DNA from: Prorocentrum cordatum | Lineage: Eukaryota; Sar; Dinophyceae; Prorocentrales; Prorocentraceae | Assembly: GCA_963575745.1 (NCBI GenBank) | Contig: CAUYUJ010014629.1 | Coordinates: forward strand, 301,724 to 365,723 | Direction of reading: 5' to 3' | Length of the DNA stretch: 64,000 bases | Shown here: positions 11,572 to 22,829 of the stretch, piece after piece | Layout of the letters: each line of letters begins with the position of its first letter | Numbering within the stretch: position 1 is the first letter of the stretch | Notes under the pieces: model-generated | The model's input: only the letters and a program-made list of their open reading frames with translations | What the model was told of the DNA's origin: nothing | Database searches by the model: none | Position numbers and translations under genes: made by a program

Positions 11572-11655
11572 CCCTCCTCCTCCTCCTCCTCCTCCTCCTC
11601 CTCCTCCTCCTCTTCCTCCTCCTCCTCCTCCTCCTCCTCCTCCCCCTCCCTCCCT
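11572..11655. repeat. (TCC)n microsatellite
   Basis: About 80 bp of TCC units with one TTCC interruption, followed by CCCTCC variants. Confidence 0.95.
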
Positions 11656-11943
11656 CCCTCTTGCTGGACTCAGCTGCTGGGAATCTCAGGCTTCGAGATC
11701 GCAGGCGGTGGCGGCAGCGAGCTCCTCCAAAGAGAAGGAGGCATGGGCCGACGGGCGCGGACCTGTGGTGGGTGAGCCGGCGGCCCACCAAGAAGCCCAG
11801 GAACTCAAAGCCAAGAGCGTCTTCGCCCCCAGGACAAAGCATCGTAAATGCCAAGAAGACTGTCCACTCCCCGATGGCAACACCTAACGCGTTCGATGCT
11901 TGGTGTTCTTAGTATTGTTAGGTATGCATTCCTGGCGATCTTG

Positions 11944-12066
11944 GTCTTAGGGGGAGGGGGGGTGCACCACCCTTGAGCGGCTCTGTCGGCCCACACGACA
12001 AATATCGAGTGAGCCAATAATGCAGCCGATGGGTGGTGCACCCCCCAAGCCCCGCCCGATACCAAG
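11944..12066. mobile_element. Small foldback element
   Basis: GGGGGGTGCACCACCC at 11957-11972 and its exact reverse complement GGGTGGTGCACCCCCC at 12031-12046, with a 58-bp loop. Similarity continues outward imperfectly (CTTGGT on both arms). No coding capacity. It could also be a structured RNA, but nothing supports that. Confidence 0.6.
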
Positions 12067-14035
12067 AGTAACACCGATGCTTACCAAGAAAATCCAGAAA
12101 AGCAAACCAAGAATGCACATCATACAGAGTCATGCTCGTGATGTACAGGGCAGTCTTTTTAATACACGGGATGTGTAATACATCGCGCGGAGCGTGTACT
12201 AAAAACGGCACTGTAAGTAATGAGTTCTCTCGAATCAGGATGCTGAAGTCTTGGCATTGCATTCCTGGCAGTCCTGGAATGCTTCATCGGGCCGCAGGCT
12301 CGCTACGGGTCCGCGCCCCTCACGGCCATGGAGGAGGGAGGGAGGGAGACGAGAAGGAGGGAGCCGGCGTCAACCCCAAGATCGGGCCCCAACTTGGGCC
12401 TGCGGAAGCGTGGTGGTGATTGCCAACTCCCCTCTCCCAAACTGAGGAGGAGGTGGAAGAGGAGGATTTCGGCACGTTGAAAGACTACTCCCATCGTGTT
12501 CGGCCGTTTCTGGCGGTTGCAGGCGGTTGTCGCCGTGGCCCTGGAACGGCTTGGCGTGCTTCACGAGGGAGAGGAAGGCGAGGGAGAGGAAGGGACTGGA
12601 GTGGGGAGGAGGAAGCGCGAGCAGCCTGAGGCGCAACTGAAAATAAAGGAGCGAGCAAGGCGCATCATGGAAACCTTTAGGATCCAAAGAAGTGGGGGGG
12701 ATGGGACTTAAGGGGGAGGAGAGGAAAAGGATGAACAGGAGCAGCAGGATCAGCAGGAGCAACAATTGGAAGGAATCATCCCCGCTGGGAGCGACCGTCA
12801 AGCGCTCGCTGGTTGCCGATGACCCACGCCGCGACGATGCCGTCCCCCTGGGTTTCGGAGGCGGGCAAGCGAAGGGGGCACACAGCCAAGGAGGGAGGAC
12901 GAAGAGGGGGAGCGGGGAAGAGTTCCTCTTCCTCCCTCGCGGAGAGGTATGACGGGAGGACGGAGAGGAAGGGTGAAAAAGGAGGGACATGGAGAGAAGG
13001 GATTCCTTACTCCCCCCTCAGTGGAACAAATGGCGGGGTAATGTCGAAGGTGTTCTCTTCCTCCCACGCGGGGCGGGTGGGCGGAGAGAGCGATGCAAAG
13101 AAGAAAGGTTGGGGAGGAGGGGAAAAAGGGTGGCGCCGATCAAGCCAGGTGCGATCGCGCCACATCGGTATATATGTGTGTATATGTATATGTATTTGAT
13201 TCGGTGAGGAATGGCAGTCTCAAGATCAAGTCACGTCGCTGAATTCATGAATTCAGGCGCGCACTCGCCCAACTATTTTTCCGCCGACGGGTGTCGCAGC
13301 GGACTTGGAACGACTAAAGTGGCCCCACGGGGTTACGCGGAAGCAAAACATGAGGCTGCGTACGTTGGACAGTGTGGAAGTGGCGGGGCCCCCGTAGCCG
13401 ATGCACAACAGAATCTCCGAACCTGGCAACCGGTAGCGCGCGGGGCGGCGGCGAATGATGTTGCACTTTGCTGGGCGTCCGCGAACTGGCCCCCATAGGT
13501 CATCACGGCCTCGGCTTCATAGCGCACATGGAAAGCGAGGACGCCGAGTCTCATCGCGTCAGCCGGCGCGCGAGAACGGGCACGCAAGGCACAGGCCTTC
13601 GCTGTCGGCGGCGAGGGCAAGAGGGGGCGGGGCCCGGAGGAGCTCACGAAGGTCAGGACAAGAGAAACAGTGAGAAATGGTACAGGCATGAGACGCCCGA
13701 GACAGCAACTGGCAGCGCCACGTGCGCGGATTCGACGGTGTCCCAGCCGCTTACGAGGGCCGTCGGGAACGACCGCTGCCACGCAGGCATGGACTTCTCG
13801 AGAAAGAGCACGCGTCCCCCAGGCCGCTCGCCCGGCCCGCCGACTCGAAGCAGGAGGCACGTAGCCATCGCGACATGAAAGGAATCGGGGCAACATCTCA
13901 TGCGCAAGAAGGACAAATCTGCACGCTGAGCTCTGGGACCCTTGCCAGCCGCTGCAGCCGCGAGAACCCCCGCGCGGCACGCAGCACGAGAGGCTTCCCA
14001 CGTCGCCCCCGACATCTCCCGAGGCGGCGGGCGCT
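12067..14035. other. No gene recognised
   Basis: About 2 kb with overlapping GC-rich frames on both strands and no convincing domain. A segment around 12915-12960 is loosely repeated around 13042-13085 (TTCCTCTTCCTCCC in common). Some short frames near 13320-13880 look partly coding-like, but none extends. Confidence 0.4.
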
Positions 14036-14848
14036 GCAACACAACACTGGAAACGCCGAGCGACGCCTATGGGCTGCATCTAGAACTGCGTACTCCATTC
14101 GCCGCGGGGCCACAAGACATCGGCGAGCACCTGCGTCGCGGTCTCGCGCCACCCGTCAAGCTCGGCCGCCCAATAACAAACACTGGAAACGCCGAGCGAC
14201 GCCTTTGGGCTGCATCCAGAACTGCGCACTCCACTCGCCGCGGGGCCATAAGACATCGGCGAGCACCTGCGCCGCGGTCTCGCGCCACCCGTCAAGCTCG
14301 GCCGCCCAATAACAAACACTGGAAACGCCGAGCGACGCCTATGGGCTGCATCCAGAACTGCGCACTCCACTCGCCGCGGGGCCATAAGACATCGGCGAGC
14401 ACCTGCGCCGCGGTCTCGCGCCACCCGTCAAGCTCGGCCGCCCAATAACAAACACTGGAAACGCCGAGCGACGCCTATGGGCTGCATCCAGAACTGCGCA
14501 CTCCACTCGCCGCGGGGCCATAAGACATCGGCGAGCACCTGCGCCGCGGTCTCGCGCCACCCGTCAAGCTCGGCCGCCCAATAACAAACACTGGAAACGC
14601 CGAGCGACGCCTATGGGCTGCATCCAGAACTGCGCACTCCACTCGCCGCGGGGCCATAAGACATCGGCGAGCACCTGCGTCGCGGTCTCGCGCCACCCGT
14701 CAAGCTCGGCCGCCCAATAACAAACACTGGAAACGCCGAGCGACGCCTATGGGCTGCATCCAAAACTGCGCACTCCACTCGCCGCGGGGCCATAAGACAT
14801 CGGCGAGCACCTGCGTCGCGGTCTCGCGCCACCCGGCAAGCTCGGCCG
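14036..14848. repeat. 136-bp satellite, six units
   Basis: Exact 136-bp period (CAATAACAAACACTGG at 14171, 14307 and so on). The middle units are almost identical; the first and last are diverged. 136 is not a multiple of three, so successive units change frame, and coding is unlikely. Confidence 0.96.
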
Positions 14849-15171
14849 CACACTCGGCGACGGCGCGAGAGCGGCGCGGCGCAAAGCGAGCAGGCGGCGC
14901 GCCAAGCAGCGGGGCACAGTGCTCGGAGCTGCTGCGCTGAGGCCGGCGAACGAGAGAACGTCGCAGAATTCGGCGAACCGCGATGGGCGGGGGCCCAAGA
15001 ACTCCGCGGGCGCCAAACAGTCAAAAACCCTAATAAGGACGCGCGGCAAGGACGCAAGACCCTTGGAAGCCGAAGTTGGGATTTCTGGGGCGGCGGACGA
15101 CGAAAACCCCAAGGACGCAAGAGCAAGGAAGAACGGTAGGGTACCCTGAGCAAAGTCGCGCGTCCTTTATT
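14849..15171. other. No gene recognised
   Basis: GC-rich unique sequence between the 136-bp array and the TTTAGC element. Confidence 0.4.
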
Positions 15172-15688
15172 CCCTACCTAGGCTCTGCCTAGAAGGGTTC
15201 TTACTCTCTTAGCTAAAAGGGCCGGGCAATGGAAACCGCCCCAGGCGGTTCCCCCAGTCCCCGCCCCGCGGTTCCCCCAGTCCCCTGGGAGCTTTAGCCT
15301 TAGCTTTAGCTTTAGCTTAGCTTTAGTTTTAGCTTTAGCTTTAGCTTAGTGTTAGCTTAGCTTTAGCTTAGCTTTAGCTTAGTGTTAGCTTAGCTTTAGC
15401 TTTAGCTTTAGCTTAGCTTTAGCTTAGATTCAGCTTAGTGTTAGCTTAGCTTTAGCTTAGCTTTAGCTTAGCTTTAGCTTAGTTTCAGCTTAGCTTTAGT
15501 TTAGATTTAGCTTAGCTTTAGCTTAGTGTTAGCTTAGCCTTAGCTTAGCTTTAGCTTAGCTTTAGCTTAGCTTCAGCTTAGCTTCAGCTTAGCTTTAGCT
15601 TAGCTTTAGCTTAGCTTTAGCTTAGCTAGTTTAGCTTTACTGTTACTACTAATGCTGCTTTCCTAGGGGCTCCAACTCCTAGGTAGGG
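15172..15688. mobile_element. Inverted-repeat-bracketed TTTAGC array
   Basis: CCCTACCTAGG at 15172-15182 has its exact reverse complement CCTAGGTAGGG at 15678-15688. A second weaker match follows inward (GCCTAGAAGG against CCTAGGAAAG). Between them lies a 350-bp array of TTTAGC/TTAGC units. No protein is encoded. The bracketed layout resembles the foldback element at 4403-6080. Confidence 0.6.
15293..15645. repeat. TTTAGC/TTAGC tandem array
   Basis: Mixed 5- and 6-bp units combine into an 11-bp TTTAGCTTAGC, with occasional GTGTTAGC and TTCAGC variants. AGCT recurs, so single strands can fold back. It is not the TTTAGGG telomere repeat. Confidence 0.95.
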
Positions 15689-15689
15689 T

Positions 15690-16501
15690 CGCACTGGGAT
15701 AATTAGAGTTTTTGACTGTACTTCCACCCGAAAACCCGTCGGGACCACTGGGAAAAGCTGCGCCAGAGGCCAAACGCAAGAACTGCTGCGCCACCGCACC
15801 GGAGCAGGCCCACGCCGGCAGGGCTGTCAGAGGCAAGGGTCGCCAACGACCGCGACCAGCATTTCTTCGCGACAAGAAATCTGCGCAGCCTTGGACGAGA
15901 AAGCACGTCACGCGGCCCCTTCTCCTCCTCGACATCCGGCGCGGGGGGAATTCGTGATCTCTTCGCGGAAAGTCGCGGGCGCGGCCCGCGACCCCGGCCG
16001 CGGGCCCCGCCCGACGCGGCGCGACCGCCGCCGCTGCAAGACGCAGACGAAGCTCGGCAAGCAGCTCGGCAGACTGAGCGACAGGATGGACGCGCGACCT
16101 GTCGGCCAGTCTTCGCAGCGAAGCCCCGCTCCGCCGGCGCGCCCCCCGGGCTCGAGCCGAAGCTCACCCAGGCGCGCGCGGGGGCGACTGCGCGGCCAGT
16201 CCCTCGACGGTAGGGCCCCTCGCCGGCGCCCAGGTAGGGCCTGACATCGGGCGCCCTCGCACAACGCCAGACTGGAAGCGACGCACGGTCTGCAAGACTC
16301 GGGGATGGAAAGGATTGCAAAAAAAACCCTTTAGAAAAACGTGGTTTAGTGAACACGACCTGAGACCCAAACTTGGCGGGCGCAAGCCTGGAAAATAACG
16401 GCCACGGCGCCCTCTCGAGAACCGAAAACGGACAATTCACTAATCGACGTGTCACTGTTGGGGGTTCTGTCCACCCCCGAAAGACCCCTGGAACAGTGGC
16501 G
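15690..16501. other. No gene recognised
   Basis: A minus frame of about 300 residues (15703-16629) spans this stretch, but its composition follows GC content (Arg/Ala/Ser/Pro), it crosses the direct repeat, and I recognise no domain. Confidence 0.4.
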
Positions 16502-16739
16502 GAACTACGCGGGGCAAACAGCAGAGCGGCAGCGACGCCCAGATTGAAGGGGGCCCCAGGGGACACACAGACAGATGCACACGAAGAAAAAAACGATTCC
16601 CCATGTTTTCTGGGTTTCTGTCTACCCACTTCCCATATCTTCCCACGTTTTCTTGGGGAATGGACGATTCATTGTGTCTGCGTGTTTTTTCCCCTCCTGA
16701 ACTACGCGGGGCAAACAGCAGAGCGGCAGCGACGCCCAG
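16502..16739. repeat. Identical 41-bp direct repeats around a 156-bp segment
   Basis: 16502-16542 and 16699-16739 are identical. The intervening segment has weakly inverted ends (ATTCCCCATGTTTTC against GTTTTCTTGGGGAAT). It may be an insertion with a long duplication or a two-copy tandem repeat. Confidence 0.7.
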
Positions 16740-17284
16740 CTTGCCCGCGGGCGGGGGGGGGCGGCGGGGGCGAGCGCGCGGCTCGCGCTCCAAGACCGGG
16801 AGGAGCCGCGGCAAACGTCGCGCGCGACGACCGCGGGCGCGCGCGCTCGTCGCCACCGGGCCGCGCGCCCGTCCCGCGGGAGGCGGCGCCCGGACGAACG
16901 GCGCCGCCAACGTTGGCGGCCGCCAACGTTAGCAGCGTCGCTTGCTGTTTTTGTAATTGATAAGCTTGATTTCAATTTGAACTACACTTAAGCTTGACTT
17001 TCGTATCGAATAACCGGCCCTTGCTCAACGAGATGACAACTTGTGATGCACCAGCGTGCTGACATAAGCGTGTTTCTGCAAATCTCGACCCCATCTTCCG
17101 CACATAATGCGCACCACAACGCTGAATCTCCCCCCGAGCCTATCTTTGGCGGCGCGCACAAGGGCGTAGGGGGAGGGGGAGGACTTCTTAGAAGGAGGCT
17201 GCTTCTTAGAAGGCGCCGGCCTTACACCGGACTCACTTCTATAGCGCTCACTTCTATAATGCTCACTTTGAAATTGTGGTCCGG
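16740..17284. other. No gene recognised; perfect 18-bp palindrome
   Basis: Very GC-rich to about 16930, then mixed sequence. GCCGCCAACGTTGGCGGC at 16903-16920 is a perfect palindrome. Confidence 0.45.
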
Positions 17285-17465
17285 AAGGGGCCGCACATGC
17301 AGGCACATGCCGCACAGTCGCATGCACATGCCCATGCAAATATACAAAAGCCTCAACAGCATTGCCGCACATGCGCGCACATGCCACACCGTCCGACGCA
17401 CAGTCGAATGCACGGTCAAGCAAAACTCTGAAAGCATAGACGCACATGCCCGCACATGCCGCAGA
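17285..17465. repeat. GCACATGC motif cluster 1
   Basis: Irregular copies of GCACATGC and CGCACATG. The complementary orientation dominates cluster 2 at 19056-19430. Confidence 0.8.
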
Positions 17466-18440
17466 GATGTCGCAGGCGATAGTGGCCTGACCACCTGAGC
17501 TCGGGGCATTTCGCAACCCAGAGTTCCGAGGATGTCTCAGGCAAGCGTGGCCGGATCACCATGGGGCAGGGCATCTTGGAAACCAGAGTGGCGAGGATGT
17601 CGCTGGTCAAGGTGACCAGACGACCATGGGGCAGGACACCTCCGAGGTCTGAGTTGTGAGGATGTCTCAAGCGAAAGTGGCCTGACCACCATGGGGCAAG
17701 AGATCTCTGAGGTCAGAGTTGCGAGGATGTCTCTGGGGAGAGTGGTCTGACCACCTCAGCCCAGGGCATCTCGGAGCCCAGAGTTGCGAGGATGTCTCAG
17801 GCAGGACTGGCCTGACCACCTGCTCAGGGCATCTCAGAACCCAGAGTTGCGAGGGTCTCAGGCGAAAAAGGCCGAGACACTATGGAGCAGGGCATCATTG
17901 AGGTCAGAGTTGCGAGGATGTCTCAGGCAAAAGTGGCCTGAACAGCTCAACTCAGGGCATCTCGGGCGAGGATGTCTAAAGCGAAAGTGGTCTAACCACC
18001 TCAGCTCAGGGCGTCTCGGAACCCAGAGTTCCGAGGATGTCTCAGGCGAAAGGGGCCGAGACACTATCGAGCAGGGCATCATTGAGATCAGGGTTGCGAG
18101 GATGTCTCAGGCGACAGTGGCTGACCACCTCAGCTCGGGGCATATCGGAATCGAGACTTGCGAGGATGTCTCAGGCGACCGTGGCCTGACCAGCATGGGG
18201 CAAGAGATCTCTGAGGTCAGAGTTGCGAGGATGTCTCAGGCGAAAGTGGTCTAACCACCTCAGCTCAGGGCGTCTCGAAACCCAGAGTCCCGAGGATGTC
18301 TCAAGCGAAAGTGGCCGGGCCACCATGGGGCAGGGCATCTCCGAGACCAGAGTTGCGAGGATGTCTCAGGCGAAGGTGGCCAGATCACTTCATGTCAAAG
18401 CACGTCGGCCTCCAAATTGCCGACGACGTCTCACGCGGAA
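17466..18440. repeat. 65-bp satellite, about 15 units
   Basis: GAGGATGTCT recurs at 17528, 17593, 17658, 17723, 17788, 17851, 17913, 17967, 18032, 18098, 18162, 18227, 18292 and 18357, mostly every 65 bp. Two subtypes intermix: one reads CCACCATGGGGCAGGGCATC, the other CCACCTCAGCTCAGGGC. Degenerate copies flank the array. Confidence 0.95.
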
Positions 18441-18600
18441 CTGGCCGGACGCGAACGCGCCGGCGTCCGGAGACGAACGCCGGCCCCGGCATTCTTGCAC
18501 GTCCCGCACATGCACTGCACAGGTACGCACAGTATTCGCACAGGCCGAGCTCGCCGGTGGCCGAGCCAGGCCAGCGATTCCGAAATTCCCTGAGCTCGGG

Positions 18601-18642
18601 CCGTCAAGCCACTTTCGCCTGAGACATCCTCGCAACTCTCAC
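18601..18642 (-). repeat. Lone inverted copy of the 65-bp satellite
   Basis: GCCACTTTCGCCTGAGACAT followed by CCTCGCAACTCT is the reverse complement of the core of the 65-bp unit. It abuts a TCC microsatellite. Confidence 0.85.
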
Positions 18643-18742
18643 CTCCTCCTCCTCCTCCTCCTCCTCCTCTTCCTCCTCCTCCTCCTCCCCCTCCTCCTCC
18701 TCCTCCTCCTTCTCCTCCTCCTCCTCCTCCTCCTTCTCCTCT
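18643..18742. repeat. (TCC)n microsatellite
   Basis: About 100 bp of TCC units with TTC interruptions. Confidence 0.95.
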
Positions 18743-19055
18743 GGCCGAGCCGAACAGGCAGGCGGGCCAGTGGCCGGGGGCGCCCGCCTCCTCCGCCCCC
18801 CCCTCCTCCCCCCCCCCTCCACCTCCCCCCCCCCATCCCTGCTTCTCCGGCCGAGCTGAGAAGGCGCGCGGGAGAGTATTTTATTAGGCGGGCGCGCCAC
18901 CGCCAGCTCACGAACCGGGCGAATAACCGCCCCCGCCAGCAGCGGGCGAGTCTAAACGCACAACAAACTCTTTCAGGAAGCCCTGGCACGCCCCAAGTTA
19001 GCTCTGCGAAGGCCAGGAGGCATTGGAGGCACAGGGGTCCCAGACAGCTCCTAGG
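18743..19055. other. No gene recognised
   Basis: C-rich stretch, then GC-rich unique sequence without a coding signal. Confidence 0.4.
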
Positions 19056-19430
19056 GCATGAGCGTGCATGTGCATTGGGATGTGCACGCATGTGCGCCCG
19101 CGCGCTTCACCGCATGTGCGTGCATGTGCGGGCCCGCGCGGCCTCCCGAAGAGAGGTTGCACAGGCATGTGCGTGCATGTGCCGATGACAGATCTGCGAT
19201 TCTCGAACACCTCCCGCATGTGCAGGCATGTGCGCGCATGTGCGTCGGATTGTGCGTGCATGTGCGCATGCTGGATACATCAGAACACAGCGCACATGCC
19301 CCCGCACATGCCCGGGCACGACGTGCACAGTAGGAAGTCCATCCAAGAAAGACCGCACAGGCCTGGCACATGACTGGCACATGCCGCGCACATGCGCGCA
19401 CATGACAGCGCAAAAACGACCGCACATACA
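19056..19430. repeat. GCATGTGC motif cluster 2
   Basis: GCATGTGC(G) units dominate to about 19270, and GCACATGC units dominate after about 19290. The two halves are therefore inverted relative to each other and could fold. Confidence 0.85.
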
Positions 19431-19874
19431 CCCACCCAGGGGTATAGATGTGAGTGCGGTGTACACCTACAGAGAAGGCCCGCGCCTGCTAAGAGGCAGG
19501 GGCGTTTCTAAGAGGCCCTGCCCCCTCCCCCTACCCCCTTCTGCGCGTGGCCGCCAACGGCCGAGGCTGCCCGGCGCAAAACCTCGCTGAACCTCGTCGC
19601 GAGTCCTCCGCGGGACCGAGGCACTGAGCTTCCGACCGGCCGCGGTAGCCAAGATCTCGCCATCGAGGTCGCGCGCAACAGCGGTCTGATGCGACGCGGC
19701 CCCGGCCCGACGCTGCGACGCGGCCCCCCCGCGAACTCGCGCGCGCCCGATGGCCCCGAGCTTCCCGGAGGAGTGTGACGATGGAATCGCCGAGGTCCTC
19801 TCGGGCACCCGGCCCCCGGCGAAGAGGCGCACCAGTGACCCGCGAATCACTGGCGGCTGCCTGCCAAGGATCAT
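19431..19874. other. No gene recognised
   Basis: A minus frame (19467-19874) and a shorter plus frame (19750-19870) both run into the TIR element. Neither matches a known domain. Confidence 0.35.
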
Positions 19875-19941
19875 GTCGGGCCTGTCCCCCTACAGAGGGG
19901 ATTTTCGACGAAAAATGAATACCCCCAAAATATCCCAAAAA

Positions 19942-19980
<39 letters not shown>

Positions 19981-20062
19981 ATTATTGGACTATCTTTGGA
20001 CTATTTTGAGTGTATTCTTTAGTTCTTCGTCGAAAATCCCCATGTAGGGGGACAGGCCCGAT
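19875..20062. mobile_element. 188-bp TIR element (MITE-like), copy 2
   Basis: Same family as 6948-7134: begins GTCGGGCCTGTCCCCCTACA, ends with the inverse, and has ATATCCCAAAAAGG and GGACTATCTTTGGACTA inside. It carries a run of about 34 A at 19945-19978 that the other copies lack. Non-coding. Confidence 0.87.
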
Positions 20063-21590
20063 TTAATGCCAAGGACCGCCCGCGCCCGACGCGGCAGCAT
20101 GTCTGGGCCAGGAGGTGAGCGACGCGCGAGGGCAAGTACACGTCTGGGGGCCCGCCGCGCCAGCCACCAGCATCGGGGCCGCCTGCTGGTCCGCTGGAGA
20201 ACGTTGGATGACTCGCTGCCGAAGGTCCTGGCGCCTCGAGCATCGCTTCGGGCACCCTCTCCGCAGCGCCCGCCGGTTCCTCGAGCGCGCGCCCACGGCA
20301 AACCCCCGGCGGGGCCGCCCTTCGGCCCGCGGGCCCCCACGCGAGGACGCGCCGTCGCGCCGCTCGGGGACGGGGGCGCCCGCCACGCGGAGCAGCCCGC
20401 GCTGCCTGAGCTGCCCGCGCCCGCGACGCCGCCGTCGCTGGCGCGCGAGGAGCGAAGATGCGGCGAACGGCGCCAGGCTGGCGCCAGACCACCCGCCCAC
20501 CCTCCACTGCTAGGTGACTGACGCAGCCCACATTCGGCAATGGAGATGAGAATAGAGGAGCAAGCGGCGCGCCCTGCCGCCGCGACGCCGCAGAAACGCC
20601 GCGAAGCGCACTGCCCCGTCCGCCCCCATATGGCGCCCTCGTCACCCAGCCGAGAGGGGAGACGCCGGGGCATCGTCGCGGGTCTGGCGCGCGGCTGCGA
20701 CCCTCCACTCCCATATGCACTTCCACATTCTGCGCCGGGGAGAATCGCCGAGGGTCTCCAGCGCCAGCGAGGCCGCCCAGGGTGACCTGGCGGCCCTCCT
20801 CTGAGGATACGACGCCAGAAGCGCGGCGCCAGCGCATCGGCGGGCTATTCCGCCAGAAGAATGGCATGCACCTGAGAGTCATCATTGAATCGAGATGGGG
20901 CCCCCCACATGGAGAAGAGGAGGACGAGGAGGAGGGGGAGAAGGAACGAGGACCGCGAGGCGCGAAGCGCGAATCACTTCGCGCCCTCGTGGGAGCCCTT
21001 GGATCGGCGTCCGGGGAGCGAAACTCCGACCCGTCTCGGGTGTGGAGACGCCTGCCCACCCTGGTGCACAGGTCCGTTCCGAGGGCGAGCTCGGACCGGA
21101 GGGACGTGTCGACGGGCGTCGTGGGGGGGGGGGCAGTCGCCTCGAGCCAGAGAAACAGATGTGGAAGCAGAGTGGCATCGGAGGTGGCAGTGGCGCGTGA
21201 GCAGGGAGGCCAGGGGACGGGAGGGCGCGCAGGAGGAGCAGGAGGACGAGGAGGAACAGCAGCAGCGACAGGCAAACAGGAGGAAAGGGAGAAGCTGGAG
21301 GATCGGGGGCGGGCGAAGGAGAGAAAAGGGATGGAGCGACGACGACGAGGAGGGACCCAGATCCAGAAATGTGGCCCGCGCTGGGGCGGAAGCACCATTC
21401 TGAGAGACAGGAACGACGCGCCGATCCTGAGACGAGGCTCGCACGGCAGCGGAAACACTATCTTGAGCTCGCCGACCCCCGCTTGCCAGGGGTGAGAAGG
21501 CGTGCGAGATGTTTGGCTGTCCCCCTCCCCCTTTTCCCCCTCGCCCCAGGGGTCCCAAATCCAGCTTAAGCTTAAGAGGGAAAGGGGGGG
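20063..21590. other. No gene recognised
   Basis: 1.5 kb of GC-rich sequence. A minus frame of 479 residues spans it, but it starts inside the TIR element and is composition-driven (Pro/Arg/Ser/Ala). A short stretch at 20780-20880 is the only part with ordinary amino acid usage. I would not call a gene. Confidence 0.4.
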
Positions 21591-21629
21591 GGCTCCGAGC
21601 TCGCCAACTCACCCCGAGAGCTTTCCAGA

Positions 21630-21988
21630 GCCTCCCGATAGCCCCAAAACGGCCCAAGAGGGCCCAAGCAGAGCGCCGAGACAGTCCAAGGGAGCGTCGG
21701 GACGGCCCAGGGCAACCCCGGGACTGTCGAAGAATGGCTTCGATACAGCCCGCGATGCCCCAGAGGACCGCCGAGAGGGCTGCAAGACGCAAACATCTGC
21801 CCATTTCCTTATGGGAACCGTGCATGTTCGACATACCCGCCGTTTTCGTGTTGACAGCGTCCAATGCGGCCCAGGGGGGCTCCAAGATCGTCCCAAGACG
21901 GCCCATGAGGCCCCTAAGAGGGCCCAGTGACGGCCCACTGCAGCCCCAAGATAGCCCAAGAAGGCCCCAAGACGGCACACGAAGATGA
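21630..21988 (+). repeat. CCCCAAGA-rich repeat block 2
   Basis: Units of GGCCCAAGAG and CCCCAAGACGG as in block 1. A non-repetitive island at about 21795-21860 (CATTTCCTTATGGGAACCGT, then GCATGTTCGAC) resembles the island in block 4 at about 26840-26890. Confidence 0.8.
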
Positions 21989-22074
21989 TACATACGAATT
22001 GTACGCTTAAGCGCACCATGCGGGAGAAAAGGGGCCCCACTCGGACAAAATCTTGGACAGGTGAGAATAGTATG

Positions 22075-22195
22075 TATACATCTCTAAATATGTACATGTG
22101 CAGATATACATATATGTGTATGCATATATTATGTATATACATATATACAAACATACATACATACATACATACATGTGTACATGCATATCTACATG

Positions 22196-22235
<40 letters not shown>

Positions 22236-22262
22236 CATACATGCATATACACATGTATATAC
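22075..22262. repeat. TA/CATA microsatellite
   Basis: TATA, CATA and ATACATAC units for about 190 bp. Confidence 0.95.
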
Positions 22263-22589
22263 AAGGGTCCAGGAAAGGGTCCCACATCCTCTCTCACCCC
22301 TGATCCCCGCCCCTTCCGCCTCCTCGCCCCCCTCGGCCATCCTCCATGCACCTCCCCCCCTCCCGCATGTGCGGAATCGTCATCCACGACATGCAGACGG
22401 CTGGGCATCCACCAGTGCGGCGGTCGCCTACCATATCGGCGACTATCCTTGCACGCCCGTGGGAGTACTAGGCCCTGGCGTCGAAGGCATGAAGCGCGGT
22501 CTGCAACTGTGCCCGCCCGTAGCGAAATCATCGCCATCGTCACCACCATCGCCATTAGCAACATGACCACCAACATCTCCACCACTACA
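22263..22589. other. No gene recognised
   Basis: Unique sequence between two microsatellites. Confidence 0.4.
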
Positions 22590-22599
22590 ACCATCCTCC

Positions 22600-22665
<66 letters not shown>

Positions 22666-22705
22666 CCATCACCATCACCATCACCATCATCACCATCACA
22701 ATCCT
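22590..22705. repeat. (ATC)n microsatellite
   Basis: About 37 units with CACC variants. The sequence just after it (CCTCATCCGCCACCGTGCC) recurs after the TCC tract at about 28214. Confidence 0.95.
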
Positions 22706-22829
22706 CATCCGCCACCGTGCCGCTGGGCACACTGCGAGCGTGTCCTCAAGTCCTTTGTCCAATCCCCTGAGCTTGAATCCTCGATCCTAAAGGTTGTTAA
22801 ACGGCCCGGACCCCAATTCCCAGAGTGCT

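Noticed and set aside
15293-15645. Telomeric repeat
   Set aside because: The unit is TTTAGC/TTAGC, not TTTAGGG, and it is internal and bracketed by inverted repeats.
15703-16629. 308-residue minus frame as a gene
   Set aside because: It crosses one copy of the 41-bp direct repeat and is Arg/Ala/Ser/Pro biased; no family recognised.
20019-21458. 479-residue minus frame as a gene
   Set aside because: It starts inside the TIR element, is composition-driven and shows no domain; stops are rare here because of GC content.
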